A stretch of 64,000 bases of DNA from Streptomyces sp. NBC_01429 (GCF_036231945.1 NZ_CP109599.1:3938501-4002500), one strand, 5' to 3'; shown: positions 1 through 11,014, counted from the first letter of the stretch. Translations and numbers: made by a program. The notes: generated by a model not told the origin, from the letters alone.

Positions 1-123
1 CGGCTTCACGTACCACTTGAGGATCTCGGCCTCGGTGAGCCCCTCGCCCACGTCGGGCATCTTGAACTCGCGGTAGCGGGCCGAGGAGCCGGTGTCCGCG
101 CCGGTGGAAGTCTCAGCAGTCAT
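1..123 (-). CDS. bkdC: E2 dihydrolipoamide acyltransferase, N-terminus only (bkd cluster 1)
   Basis: The gene runs off the left edge; 41 residues are visible. They contain the start of a lipoyl domain (FKMPDVGEGLTEAEI), typical of E2 acyltransferases that move the acyl group from E1 to CoA. The ATG at 123 lies 14 nt after the E1beta stop, so it is the third gene of an E1alpha-E1beta-E2 operon. The substrate cannot be read from this piece. A branched-chain keto-acid complex is inferred from the second bkd cluster in the window and from the conserved neighbourhood; pyruvate dehydrogenase is the alternative. Confidence 0.85.
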   Translation of the reverse strand, partial: MTAETSTGADTGSSARYREFKMPDVGEGLTEAEILKWYVKP

Positions 124-137
124 GGTCACGGCACTCC

Positions 138-1118
138 TCAGTACGCGAGCGAGCGGTCGACGGCGTCGAGCACCCGATCCAGGCCCGGGAGGTAATCGTC
201 CTCCAGCCGGGCGGGCGGATACGGCGCGTGGTAGCCGCCGACCCGCAGCACGGGCGCCTCCAGATGGTAGAAGCACCGCTCCGTGATCCGGGCGGCGATC
301 TCCGCGCCCGAGCCGTAGAAGACCGGCGCCTCGTGCACGACCACCAGCCGGCGCGTCTTCTCGACCGAGGTCTGGAGGGTGTCGAAGTCGATCGGGGACA
401 TCGACCGCAGATCGAGGACCTCCAGCGACCGGCCCTCCTCCTCGGCGGCGGTGGCGGCCTCCAGACAGACCTTCACCATCGGTCCGTACGCAGCCAGCGT
501 GAGGTCCGTGCCCTCCCGCGCGACCCGCGCGCGGTGCAGCGGCCCCGGAATCGCCTCGGTGTTTACCTCGCCCTTGTCCCAGTAGCGCCGCTTCGGCTCG
601 AAGAAGATCACCGGGTCGTCGCTCTGGATGGCCTGCTGCATCATCCAGTAGGCGTCCGACGCCGTCGAGGGCGAGACGACCTTCAACCCCGCCACGTGCG
701 CGAACAGCGCCTCGGGCGACTCGCTGTGATGCTCGACCGCGCCGATGCCGCCGCCGTACGGGATCCGGATGACGACCGGCATCTTGATCTTGCCCAGCGC
801 GCGGGCGTGCATCTTCGCGAGCTGCGTGACGATCTGGTCGTACGCCGGGAAGACGAAGCCGTCGAACTGGATCTCCACCACCGGCCGGTAACCGCGCAGC
901 GCCAGCCCGATGGCCGTGCCCACGATGCCGGACTCGGCGAGCGGGGTGTCGATGACCCGGCCCTCGCCGAAGTCCTTCTGGAGACCGTCCGTGACGCGGA
1001 AGACGCCGCCGAGCTTGCCGACGTCCTCTCCCATGATCAGGACCTTGGGGTCGGTTTCGAGAGCCTTGCGCAGCGACTCGTTGATCGCCTTCGCGATGGG
1101 CAGCTTCTGTACGGACAT
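138..1118 (-). CDS. bkdB: 2-oxoacid dehydrogenase E1 component, beta subunit (bkd cluster 1)
   Basis: This 326-residue transketolase-like protein pairs with the E1alpha just upstream to make the thiamine-diphosphate decarboxylase of a branched-chain keto-acid dehydrogenase. The N-terminal pyrimidine-binding half has MGEDVG and the IPYGGGIGAVEHHSES stretch typical of E1beta; the C-terminal transketolase domain ends in the usual PYPP segment. The length matches the family. The ATG at 1118 begins 2 nt after the E1alpha stop, so the pair is translationally coupled. The longer open frame that continues upstream is the antisense shadow of E1alpha and is not used. Confidence 0.93.
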   Translation of the reverse strand: MSVQKLPIAKAINESLRKALETDPKVLIMGEDVGKLGGVFRVTDGLQKDFGEGRVIDTPLAESGIVGTAIGLALRGYRPVVEIQFDGFVFPAYDQIVTQLAKMHARALGKIKMPVVIRIPYGGGIGAVEHHSESPEALFAHVAGLKVVSPSTASDAYWMMQQAIQSDDPVIFFEPKRRYWDKGEVNTEAIPGPLHRARVAREGTDLTLAAYGPMVKVCLEAATAAEEEGRSLEVLDLRSMSPIDFDTLQTSVEKTRRLVVVHEAPVFYGSGAEIAARITERCFYHLEAPVLRVGGYHAPYPPARLEDDYLPGLDRVLDAVDRSLAY

Positions 1119-1120
1119 GA

Positions 1121-2320
1121 TCAGTTGCCCCCCTCGGAGCCGTTGCCCTCGGAGCCGTCGGCGGCGTCCGCGTCCTCGAACGACGCCTGGTACGCGGTGA
1201 ACTGCGCGCGCTCCTCGTCGACGAGCGCGTGCCCGTCGGCGTAGACATGGTCGAAGATCGCCAGGCTGTCCGGCTGCGGCATCGCGCGCACCACCTCCCG
1301 TACCCGCTTGCCGAGCGTCTCGCTCTCCTCCTCCAGCGCGACGAAGAACGCGTCGTCGGCCAGGCCCTGCCGCTCCAGATATCTGCGCAGCCGCAGGATC
1401 GGGTCCTTGGCCTGCCAGGACTCCGTCTCCTCGTCGGCGCGGTACTTCGTCGGGTCGTCTGAGGTGGTGTGGGCGCCCATGCGGTACGTGAACGCCTCGA
1501 CCAGCGTCGGGCCCTCGCCCCGGCGCGCCCGCTCCAGCGCGGAACGGGTCACGGCCAGACAGGCGAGTACGTCGTTGCCGTCCACCCGCACACCGGGGAA
1601 GCCGTATCCCTGCGCGCGCTGGTAGAGCGGCACCCGGGTCTGCTTCTCGGTCGGCTCGGAGATCGCCCACTGGTTGTTCTGGCAGAAGAAGACGACCGGG
1701 GCGTTGTAGACGGCCGAGAAGGTGAACGACTCGGCGACATCGCCCTGGCTGGAGGCCCCGTCCCCGAAGTACGCGATCACGGCGGAGTCCGCGCCGTCCT
1801 TGGCCACGCCCATCGCGTAGCCCGTCGCGTGCAGGGTCTGCGAGCCGATGACGATGGTGTAGAGGTGGAAGTTGTTGGTGCTGGGGTCCCAGCCGCCGTG
1901 GTTCACCCCCCGGAACATGCCCAGCAGATTGGTCGGGTCGACCCCCCGGCACCAGGCCACGCCGTGCTCGCGGTAGGTCGGGAAGACGTAGTCGTCGTCG
2001 CGCAGCGCGCGGCCCGAGCCGATCTGGGCGGCCTCCTGGCCGAGCAGCGAGGCCCACAGGCCCAGCTCGCCCTGGCGCTGGAGCGCGGTGGCCTCGGCGT
2101 CGAAGCGGCGGGTGAGGACCATGTCCCGGTACAGCCCGCGCAGCTCCTCGGGCGTCAGGTCGACCGCGTAGTCCGGGTGCTCGACCCGCTCGCCTTCCGG
2201 GGTCAGCAGCTGTACGAGCGGGGGCTCGGAACTCTTCGGCTGCGGCGCCTTCTTCGCGCTCGCGCGCTTGGTACCGCTGGTGCGTCGCGGTTTGCGAGCG
2301 GCAGTGCTCTCCACGGTCAC
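1121..2320 (-). CDS. bkdA: 2-oxoacid dehydrogenase E1 component, alpha subunit (bkd cluster 1)
   Basis: This 399-residue E1alpha carries the thiamine-diphosphate motif GDG (about 186-188) through NN (about 215-216). The GTG at 2320 was chosen because it has a GGAGGAG ribosome site 8 nt upstream; the frame stays open for 26 more codons with no ribosome site. The first 30 residues are a lysine/serine/alanine-rich tail not needed for the fold. It is the first gene of the E1alpha-E1beta-E2 operon and is divergent from a response regulator across a comparatively AT-rich gap. It decarboxylates keto acids from Val, Leu and Ile if the branched-chain assignment is right. Confidence 0.92.
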   Translation of the reverse strand: MTVESTAARKPRRTSGTKRASAKKAPQPKSSEPPLVQLLTPEGERVEHPDYAVDLTPEELRGLYRDMVLTRRFDAEATALQRQGELGLWASLLGQEAAQIGSGRALRDDDYVFPTYREHGVAWCRGVDPTNLLGMFRGVNHGGWDPSTNNFHLYTIVIGSQTLHATGYAMGVAKDGADSAVIAYFGDGASSQGDVAESFTFSAVYNAPVVFFCQNNQWAISEPTEKQTRVPLYQRAQGYGFPGVRVDGNDVLACLAVTRSALERARRGEGPTLVEAFTYRMGAHTTSDDPTKYRADEETESWQAKDPILRLRRYLERQGLADDAFFVALEEESETLGKRVREVVRAMPQPDSLAIFDHVYADGHALVDEERAQFTAYQASFEDADAADGSEGNGSEGGN

Positions 2321-2631
2321 GTGCGTGCTCCTCCGTCTGTCCGGCCCCCGGGATCCGCCGGGAACCAGTGCGGCTCCGCCTGGTCCGTCCGTGTGCACGG
2401 GGTGTGTGCGACCCGGCCGGGACAGGCGTGACAGGTTGCCCCGGCGGACGCTCTGTCACAAGCACGTTACCCAGTAGTCCGCATTACTGCGAAACCCCAC
2501 TTGACCTGCAATTTTGCTTGGATTTCCAAGTAAATCGGCAAAGTCTGGAACAACCACTGGTCACAGCCTTGCAGGCCGCCGGAACAACGGCACGTTATCC
2601 CGCTGATCTGCGGCAGGGAAGGGGTGAGTGT
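2321..2631. promoter_or_regulatory. divergent promoter region between bkdA (cluster 1) and response regulator
   Basis: This 311-bp gap must hold both divergent promoters. Its middle (about 2470-2600) is much richer in A+T than the genes around it. It contains the inverted repeat CTTGG-ATTT-CCAAG (2517-2530), which has the size and composition of an Lrp-family half operator. The Lrp/AsnC regulator at 23996 is a candidate ligand, but that is inference. No convincing -35/-10 pair was picked. Confidence 0.45.
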
Positions 2632-3306
2632 GTGAGACTGAATTCCGTGCGAGGAGACGGAAAAATCACGGTATTTCTGCTTGATGACCATGAAGTCGTC
2701 CGCAGGGGCGTCTTCGAGCTGCTCTCGGTCGAGGACGACATCGAGGTGGTCGGGGAGGCGGGCACGGCGGCCGACGCGATGGTCAGGATCCCGGCGACCC
2801 GTCCCGACGTGGCCGTCCTGGACGTACGACTGCCGGACGGGAGCGGGGTCGAGGTCTGCCGGGAGATCCGTTCGCGGGACGAGAACATCAAGTGTCTGAT
2901 GCTCACCTCCTTCGCGGACGACGAGGCGCTGTTCGACGCGATCATGGCCGGGGCCTCGGGATACGTGCTGAAGGCGATCCGCGGCAATGAGCTGCTGACG
3001 GCGGTACGGGACGTGGCGGCGGGCCGTTCGCTGCTGGACCCGGTGGCCACGGCCCGGGTGCTGGAGCGGCTGCGCAATGGCAAGGATCCCAAGGGCGACG
3101 AGCGGCTGGCCGACCTCACCGACCAGGAGCGCAGGATCCTGGATCTGATCGGCGAGGGCATGACGAACCGGGCGATCGGGGAGCAGTTGCACCTCGCGGA
3201 GAAGACGATCAAGAACTACGTCTCCAGCCTGCTCTCCAAGCTGGGGATGGAACGGCGGTCGCAGGCCGCCGCGTTCGTGGCGCGGATCCAGGCGGAGAAA
3301 CGCTGA
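2632..3306 (+). CDS. orphan NarL/FixJ (LuxR-type) response regulator, DevR-like
   Basis: This 224-residue protein has a receiver domain (FLLDDHEVVRRGV acidic pocket at about 16-28, phospho-acceptor Asp near 64 in VLDVRLPDG, Lys near 113) and a C-terminal LuxR helix-turn-helix (LTDQERRILDLIGEGMTN, then EKTIKNYVSSLLSKL). It resembles the DevR/DosR group. No histidine kinase is next to it, so its partner is elsewhere. The GTG at 2632 was chosen over an open extension of 88 codons; a second GTG at 2647 is possible. A DosR-like palindrome lies at 3432-3447, before the flavin protein that follows. Confidence 0.9.
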   Translation: MRLNSVRGDGKITVFLLDDHEVVRRGVFELLSVEDDIEVVGEAGTAADAMVRIPATRPDVAVLDVRLPDGSGVEVCREIRSRDENIKCLMLTSFADDEALFDAIMAGASGYVLKAIRGNELLTAVRDVAAGRSLLDPVATARVLERLRNGKDPKGDERLADLTDQERRILDLIGEGMTNRAIGEQLHLAEKTIKNYVSSLLSKLGMERRSQAAAFVARIQAEKR

Positions 3307-3431
3307 GAGTCGCGGAGGGCCGAAGACGACCGAAGGCAGCCGAGGGGGCAGCCGAGGGCAGCCGAAGCCGTCCGTACCGCGTCCGTACCGCGTCCAAACC
3401 GCATCAGTACCGCGTCCGTACCCGTCCCAAT

Positions 3432-3447
3432 CGGGACCAACGTCCCG
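3432..3447. promoter_or_regulatory. DosR/DevR-like palindrome CGGGAC-CAAC-GTCCCG
   Basis: A perfect inverted repeat with 6-bp arms and a 4-bp centre lies 59 bp before the start at 3506. Its core GGGAC-N4-GTCCC has the arms and spacing of the mycobacterial DosR box. It sits between a DevR-like regulator and a split-barrel flavin protein, a class often in DosR regulons. Binding is inferred, not shown. Confidence 0.45.
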
Positions 3448-3505
3448 CGGTTGAGGGGCCGCCTCCCCTGGTGGGACCCCTCACCGGTGACGGAGAGTGG
3501 ACATC

Positions 3506-3922
3506 ATGTCCACCGAGGAACTCCGTGCCATCGAGCTGCTCAACCGCGTGTCGCACGGACACGTGGCGACAAGCATGCGCGCCATGCCGATCATGGCGCC
3601 CGCCCGCCACGTGGTGACGGACGGCTCGGTGCTGCTGCGGATGCACGCGGGGCTCGGCTACCACCGCGCGTGCGGCGGCGGTGTGGTGGCGTACGGCGCG
3701 GACAACTTCGGCAGCGGCGACGAGAGCCTCTGGTCGGTACAGTTCACCGGCACCGCCGAATTGGTTGAACCAACCGAACAAGAAATCGAACTGTTTGATT
3801 CTGATCCAGTTCTCGTCGACGGCGAACCTTTCGAGCCCGTCTTTATGCGGCTCGCGCCCCAATTTGTCGCCGTACATATGATCGAATACGCCGACGAGCG
3901 ACAGAGCCAACACGCTGCGTGA
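3506..3922 (+). CDS. pyridoxamine 5'-phosphate oxidase-like split-barrel flavoprotein
   Basis: This 138-residue protein has the fold pattern of small FMN-binding split barrels: an N-terminal helix with a hydrophobic LLNRVSHGHVATS strand, a central GGGVVAYGADNFG turn, then WSVQFTGTAELV and a C-terminal FVAVHMIEYADERQ segment. Members are flavin- or F420-linked oxidoreductases; the substrate cannot be told. The ATG at 3506 has GGAG 10 nt upstream; an in-frame GTG at 3497 lacks a site. The last third (about 3770-3900) is noticeably less G+C rich than its neighbours. The phosphotransferase-like gene begins 15 nt later. Confidence 0.8.
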   Translation: MSTEELRAIELLNRVSHGHVATSMRAMPIMAPARHVVTDGSVLLRMHAGLGYHRACGGGVVAYGADNFGSGDESLWSVQFTGTAELVEPTEQEIELFDSDPVLVDGEPFEPVFMRLAPQFVAVHMIEYADERQSQHAA

Positions 3923-3937
3923 TCTAACATCTGGCAA

Positions 3938-5089
3938 GTGCTGCGCTCATATGAAATCGCTGCGCCTGCCGCGACAGCCGTCATTCCTCCGCCCGCCTCC
4001 GCCACCCAGCGGACCTCACACATCTCCCACGCGACCCACTCGTCGCACGTACCTCACACGCCCCACGGTTCGGCCCCACCCGACCGTACGGCTCCCCCCG
4101 TGCGCACGCTGCTCCGCCGCTACCGCGACGCGGGCGACCCCGTCTCCTGCGAACCCGTCGCCCAAGGGCTCCTCAACCGGGGGTACCGGCTGCGCACCAC
4201 CCGGGGCGCCTACTTCCTCAAGCACCATCTGGACGGCGACCACGAGGCCATCACCCGCCAGCACCGCGCCACCCAGCGCCTCCAGGCGCTCGGGGTGCCC
4301 GTCGCCCCGCCCGTGGAGAGCGCCGACGGCGACACCGTCGCGGTCATCGGCGGCCGGTGCTACGCCCTGCATCCCTGGATCGAGGGGCGCCACCGCGACG
4401 GCGCCCAGCTGACGACCGCCGCTTCCTGGCGGCTCGGCGGGCTCCTCGGACTCGTACACACCTGTCTCGACCAGGTGATGGAGCCGGATCCCGATCCGCT
4501 CCAGTACCTCGGCTACCTCAGCCCCGACCCCGCCGACACCTTCGCGCTCATCGACGAACTGCTCGCCCTGGCCCGGGGCCGCGCCCGCGCCGACGTCTTC
4601 GACCGGCTGGCCGAACACCGCCTCGTGGAACGGCGCGGCCTGCTGGAACGTCACGCCCACCGCCGCCCGCCGCCCGGCGCCGAACCCGCCACGGGGTGGG
4701 TGCACGGCGACTTCCACCCGCTGAATCTGCTCTACCGGGGCGCGGAACCGGCCGCGATCGTCGACTGGGACCGGCTCGGCGTGCAGCCGCGCGCGGAGGA
4801 GGCCGTGCGGGCGGCGGCGATCTTCTTCGTACGGCCCACCGGAGAGCTGGAGTTACCGAAGGTACGGGCCTACGCGCGCGCCTACCGGGCCGCTGCCGGG
4901 ACCTGTGCCTCCGAACTGGTCGCGGCGGTGCACCGGGTGTGGTGGGAGCGCCTCAACGACTTCTGGATACTGCGCTGGCGCTACCAGCTGAACGACCGCA
5001 GAGCCGACCCGCTGTTCGCGGCGGTGTCGGCCCTGGCCGTGTGGTGGACACGGGAGTACGACGCGGTGTGCGAGGCATTCGCGGGGTGA
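3938..5089 (+). CDS. aminoglycoside-phosphotransferase-like kinase (APH/ChoK fold), TTA codon
   Basis: This 383-residue protein has the APH-family catalytic sequence HGDFHPLNLLY (about 255) and the metal-binding IVDWD segment about 22 residues later. Such enzymes phosphorylate small molecules or maltose/choline-like substrates; the substrate here is unknown. The first ~60 residues are Thr/His/Pro-rich, unlike the family, so the real start may be downstream of the GTG at 3938, whose ribosome site is weak. The gene has an in-frame TTA leucine codon at 4853-4855, the only TTA I found in an intact gene here, which would make it dependent on the bldA tRNA. Confidence 0.8.
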   Translation: MLRSYEIAAPAATAVIPPPASATQRTSHISHATHSSHVPHTPHGSAPPDRTAPPVRTLLRRYRDAGDPVSCEPVAQGLLNRGYRLRTTRGAYFLKHHLDGDHEAITRQHRATQRLQALGVPVAPPVESADGDTVAVIGGRCYALHPWIEGRHRDGAQLTTAASWRLGGLLGLVHTCLDQVMEPDPDPLQYLGYLSPDPADTFALIDELLALARGRARADVFDRLAEHRLVERRGLLERHAHRRPPPGAEPATGWVHGDFHPLNLLYRGAEPAAIVDWDRLGVQPRAEEAVRAAAIFFVRPTGELELPKVRAYARAYRAAAGTCASELVAAVHRVWWERLNDFWILRWRYQLNDRRADPLFAAVSALAVWWTREYDAVCEAFAG

Positions 5090-5205
5090 GGAGCGCGGGA
5101 CCACGGGGGCACGGGGGCCACGGGGTCACCGGGGACCACAGGCTCACCGGGGCAACCGGGCGACAGGTGTGCCCGGGAGGCTGGGGTGCCCGGCCCGGAA
5201 CGACG

Positions 5206-5246
5206 GCGCCGGGGGTGACGGGCTCGTTGCCCGTCACCCCCGGCGC
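5206..5246. terminator. bidirectional hairpin terminator
   Basis: A perfect 17-bp inverted repeat (5206-5222 with 5230-5246) and a 7-nt loop lie between the convergent phosphotransferase and Ser/Thr kinase genes. The position and stem fit a two-way terminator. The rest of the 179-bp gap is G-rich low-complexity sequence. Confidence 0.85.
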
Positions 5247-5268
5247 TCTTACCGCCGTGGGGCGCGCG

Positions 5269-6906
<1,638 letters not shown>

Positions 6907-7286
6907 CAGTCCTCGCCGTCGTTTCTGTCCGCTTGATGACCGCGCGCGCGGTCCGCGGTTGGGTCTGTGATTCTCAGGGGATGAATCAGGGGATGAATCA
7001 GGGGGGATATATCAGGGGGTGGCTGTGTCACATCACGCTACAGCCTCTGTGAGACACGCCGGTCCAGTTACCGGTCCAGGGGCGCCGAGGCAGTACGGAC
7101 CGGCCATGAAACCCGCTGCGCGGGCCACCGTGCAAGTTCGATGATTTTCCTGTGACGCTTCCGGGACGCTTGCTGTGGTTACGGTCACGGAACGGGCACC
7201 GAGCTTGACGTGTCGGTGCCCTGGGGCAGACTTGGCCAGGATTGACGGGACAACCACGTCATGGCGCCAAGGGGGAAGCGAAAGTC
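6907..7286. promoter_or_regulatory. divergent promoter region between two Ser/Thr kinases
   Basis: This 380-bp gap holds the promoters of both kinase genes. It contains an exact tandem duplication of TCAGGGGATGAA (6974-6985, 6986-6997) followed by two degraded copies (to 7019), close to the minus-strand kinase start. The gggggaag sequence at 7271-7278 is the ribosome site for the plus-strand kinase. Nothing else was recognised. Confidence 0.5.
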
Positions 7287-8969
7287 ATGAGCCAGAACGG
7301 CGCACAGGGCCGCTACGCGGGAGGTTCGGTCGCGGGCGGCCGGTACCAGCTCCGTGACCTTCTCGGCGAAGGCGGAATGGCGTCCGTATATCTGGCGTAC
7401 GACGCGGCGCTCGACCGGCAGGTGGCGATCAAGACCCTGCATACGGAGCTGGGGCGCGAGCAGTCCTTCCGCGAGCGCTTCCGGCGCGAGGCGCAGGCCG
7501 TCGCGAAGCTGTCGCACACGAACATCGTCTCCGTCTTCGACACGGGCGAGGACTCCCTCGACGGCGCGCTGATGCCGTACATCGTCATGGAGTACGTCGA
7601 GGGGCAGCCGCTCGGCTCCGTGCTCCGGGCCGACGTCGAGCGACAGGGCGCGATGCCGGCCGACAAGGCGCTCAAGGTGACGGCCGATGTGCTGGCCGCG
7701 CTGGAGACCAGCCACGAGATGGGCCTGGTCCACCGGGACATCAAGCCGGGCAACGTGATGATGACCAAGCGCGGCGTCGTCAAGGTGATGGACTTCGGCA
7801 TCGCGCGCGCGATGCAGTCGGGCGTCACCTCGATGACGCAGACGGGCATGGTCGTCGGCACACCGCAGTACCTCTCGCCCGAACAGGCGCTGGGGCGGGG
7901 GGTCGACGCCCGTTCCGACCTGTACTCGGTCGGGATCATGCTCTTCCAGCTGCTGACGGGCCGGCTGCCGTTCGACGCGGACTCGGCGCTGGCGATCGCG
8001 TACGCGCACGTCCAGGAGGAGCCGGTCGCGGCGTCCAGCATCAACCGCGCGATCACCCCGGCGATGGACGCGCTGATCACGCGCGCCCTCAAGAAGAACC
8101 CGAACGAGCGCTTCCCGAGCGCGGAGGCCATGCGCGACGAGTGCCTGCGCGTGCTCTCCGCCGGGCAGTCGGCGAGCGCCCCCGTGATCGTGCCGGGGAC
8201 GCCGCAGAACAGCGGCGCGGGTGTGGGCTCGTCCGTCTTCCCGCCGGTGGAGCAGGGCACGCCGCCGCCGCAGAGCGGTGTGCAGGCGCCTTACCAGCCC
8301 GGCCCGTACGGCCCCCCGAGCCAGATACCCACCCCGTACCAGACGCCGCCCCCGCAGATGCCCGCGCAGGGCTACGGATATCCGCAGACGGCCCAGGGCT
8401 ACCAGGCCCCGCAGCCGTACACGATGTCCCCCATGTCTCCCATGTCCTCCATGCCCTCGACGAACATGTCGGGTTCCGGTCCCGGCGGCGGTCAGGGCCA
8501 GGGCGGCCCCGGCGGTGGCGGCCCCGGCCGCAGGCGGAACATGCCGGTCGTCGTGGGGTCGATCGTGGTGGCGCTGCTGGCGATCGGCGGGCTGATCACG
8601 GTGCTGACCCAGAAGGACGACACGGGCGACGACGCCAAGGCGGATCCGGGCGCCTCGACGTCCGCGGTGGCGGGCCACCGCGATCCGGAGCGGAACCGGA
8701 CCATCAAGACGACGAAGTGCACGGATCCCTCGAACGACGGGCTCGACCCGGCCAAGGTCACGGCGCCCGAGCTGCGCTACAAGGACCTCATATCGGTGAA
8801 GAACTGTCTGCGCGCGGCCGGCTGGACGTGGAAATCGCCGGTCAAGGAAGTGGACAGCGGCCAGTGGGCCGAGGACACGGTCATCGAGCAGTACCCGAGT
8901 CCGGGGAGCGCGGTGCTGCCCAAGGACCAGGAGTTCGAGCTGACGGTCTCCACGGGGAACCCGGAGTAG
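7287..8969 (+). CDS. membrane Ser/Thr protein kinase with one PASTA-like domain
   Basis: This 560-residue Hanks-type kinase has glycine loop LGEGGMASV (about 26-34), catalytic Lys near 49, HRDIKPGN with Asp 151, and DFG at about 169-171. A Pro/Gln/Tyr-rich linker (about 300-410) leads to a membrane segment at about 420-440. The outside part is short (about 120 residues) and ends like one PASTA repeat (IEQYPSPGSAVLPKDQEFEL). The ATG at 7287 follows gggggaag; an upstream GTG at 7242 has no site. It is divergent from the other kinase, from which it differs in juxtamembrane sequence and ectodomain. Confidence 0.92.
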   Translation: MSQNGAQGRYAGGSVAGGRYQLRDLLGEGGMASVYLAYDAALDRQVAIKTLHTELGREQSFRERFRREAQAVAKLSHTNIVSVFDTGEDSLDGALMPYIVMEYVEGQPLGSVLRADVERQGAMPADKALKVTADVLAALETSHEMGLVHRDIKPGNVMMTKRGVVKVMDFGIARAMQSGVTSMTQTGMVVGTPQYLSPEQALGRGVDARSDLYSVGIMLFQLLTGRLPFDADSALAIAYAHVQEEPVAASSINRAITPAMDALITRALKKNPNERFPSAEAMRDECLRVLSAGQSASAPVIVPGTPQNSGAGVGSSVFPPVEQGTPPPQSGVQAPYQPGPYGPPSQIPTPYQTPPPQMPAQGYGYPQTAQGYQAPQPYTMSPMSPMSSMPSTNMSGSGPGGGQGQGGPGGGGPGRRRNMPVVVGSIVVALLAIGGLITVLTQKDDTGDDAKADPGASTSAVAGHRDPERNRTIKTTKCTDPSNDGLDPAKVTAPELRYKDLISVKNCLRAAGWTWKSPVKEVDSGQWAEDTVIEQYPSPGSAVLPKDQEFELTVSTGNPE

Positions 8970-9052
8970 GACGGGACGGGTACGGGCGAGCGACGGGCCT
9001 GTACGGGCGGGCGGTCCTGCTTGTAGTACTTCAGTAGGACACCCCCCTTCTC

Positions 9053-9097
9053 GTTGTTGCGGGCCTCGTTGTTGCGGGCCTCGTTGTTGCGGGCCTC
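9053..9097. repeat. three tandem copies of GTTGTTGCGGGCCTC
   Basis: Exact 15-bp units lie at 9053-9067, 9068-9082 and 9083-9097, in the 185-bp gap between the kinase and the anchored protein. They do not lie in a likely gene and form no hairpin that I can see. They probably arose by replication slippage. Confidence 0.85.
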
Positions 9098-9154
9098 CCG
9101 TCCCCGCCCGGCATCCGAGATGCCGGAGTTGTCGCCCCGTGTGACGCTGGACCG

Positions 9155-9907
9155 GTGACCCCACGGCTCCGCACTCCTTGCGCGATCGCGGTCGCGTCCC
9201 TGCTGCTGGCCGCGCCCGTCGCGAGCGCCGACGAATCCGCCGCGCCGTTCTCGGTGGCCTCCGTACAGCCGGGCGCCGCAGCACCTCCGCCCGATCCGGC
9301 GCCCTCTCTGGCAGGGCGGCCGGCCGGCGAGGGGCGGCCCAGGCCGGGGCGGCCTACGGGGCCCGAGACCGTGCGACCGCAGGACGGCGAGGCCGAGGCC
9401 GAGGCGGTGGATTCGGACGCGGAGTCGGCGGACGGGGCGGGAACGGAGTCGATTACGGGCACGGGTACGGGTACGGGCGGCGACGACGACTCGCCGCCCG
9501 CATCGCGTCCGGGCCGGCCACCGGCTCCGACCACGGCCCCTTCCGCCCCGGCCTCCTCATCGGCTCCGGCGCCGTCGCGCAAGGCGCCCTCCCCCGCCGC
9601 CTCCGCCTCGCGGAGCCGGGGTACGGACGCGGCGGACGGTACGGACCCGGCGGGCCGGCACCGGGAACGGGGTACGACGCGGACACAGGGGCGGGCCGAC
9701 GAGGAGTCGGCGGACGACACCGAGACCGAGGCGGCGGACGCGGACGCCGCGACCGGGACCCGCCCGCCCGAAGCGGCCGCGCGGCAGCGCGCGCGTGCGA
9801 TGACCCAGACGGCGGCGCGGCCCGTTCCCGTACTGACCCTGGGGGCCGGACTCACGCTGATCGGCCTCGGGCTCGGCTTCCTCGGCCTGCGGCTCAGGCG
9901 CCGCTGA
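9155..9907 (+). CDS. secreted, membrane-anchored low-complexity protein
   Basis: This 250-residue protein begins with a signal peptide (AIAVASLLLAAPVASADES) and ends with a membrane segment (LTLGAGLTLIGLGLGFLGL) and a basic RLRRR tail, so it should be held at the cell surface. The middle is almost entirely Ala/Pro/Glu/Asp/Thr-rich and low in complexity. No domain is recognised, and there is no sortase LPxTG-type motif before the last helix. The GTG start at 9155 is set by the signal peptide; the ribosome site is weak. Function unknown. Confidence 0.65.
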   Translation: MTPRLRTPCAIAVASLLLAAPVASADESAAPFSVASVQPGAAAPPPDPAPSLAGRPAGEGRPRPGRPTGPETVRPQDGEAEAEAVDSDAESADGAGTESITGTGTGTGGDDDSPPASRPGRPPAPTTAPSAPASSSAPAPSRKAPSPAASASRSRGTDAADGTDPAGRHRERGTTRTQGRADEESADDTETEAADADAATGTRPPEAAARQRARAMTQTAARPVPVLTLGAGLTLIGLGLGFLGLRLRRR

Positions 9908-10095
9908 GGATCCGCCGAGGACCGGCCGAAGAACCGCTGAGGAGCGCTGAGGGACGGCCGAAGAACCACTGGAGAACCATTGAGGGACGGCCGGGGGAGC
10001 CACCTCCGGGGGTCGTCGCAGACGCTCGTCATCCTTACGGCGTACTTACCAACCTCCGACTCAGGTCGCTTGCTCCGGGACGCCCCCATCGGCCA

Positions 10096-10106
10096 ACATA
10101 CTGAGT

Positions 10107-10110
<4 letters not shown>
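10096..10110. promoter_or_regulatory. palindrome ACATACTGAGTATGT over the padR start codon
   Basis: A perfect 15-bp palindrome overlaps the ATG at 10107. PadR proteins often bind inverted ATGT/ACAT repeats and repress themselves, so this is a good candidate operator. There is no clear ribosome site upstream, so the mRNA could be leaderless. Confidence 0.55.
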
Positions 10111-10706
<596 letters not shown>

Positions 10707-11014
10707 CGGGGCCCGCCGGGGCGGCGCTCCGTAGCGCGCCCCACGGCCCGGCTCTCCGCCCGTAACCCACCGCACGACTCACGCGCCCCGTACGGCGCGG
10801 GACCAGGCCCCCGCCGACACAGCCAAGGCCACAGCACATCCGGCCCCTCGACGCGACCAGACGCGGCCAGAGGGACACGGGCCGGCTCGGCGTGCCTCAC
10901 GGCACCCCACTTCTCGCACCACGCTCCTCGCACCACTTTGTCGCATCCCACTCTCTCCGCACATGTCAGCTCATATGTGCACGTATCAGCGCGTACGTCC
11001 CAAGGGGGACCCTC
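10707..11014. promoter_or_regulatory. exporter promoter region with GCACAT-N10-ATGTGC repeat
   Basis: This 308-bp gap separates padR from the ABC ATPase. Near its end, at 10959-10980, is the inverted repeat GCACAT-N10-ATGTGC, a candidate PadR site, followed by the aaggggga ribosome site of the ATPase gene. Nothing else was recognised in it. Confidence 0.45.

Noticed and set aside
1..2320. First cluster as pyruvate dehydrogenase
   Set aside because: The family features do not separate the two with certainty, but the conserved Streptomyces neighbourhood and the second cluster favour branched-chain keto-acid dehydrogenase. Kept as an alternative in the entries.
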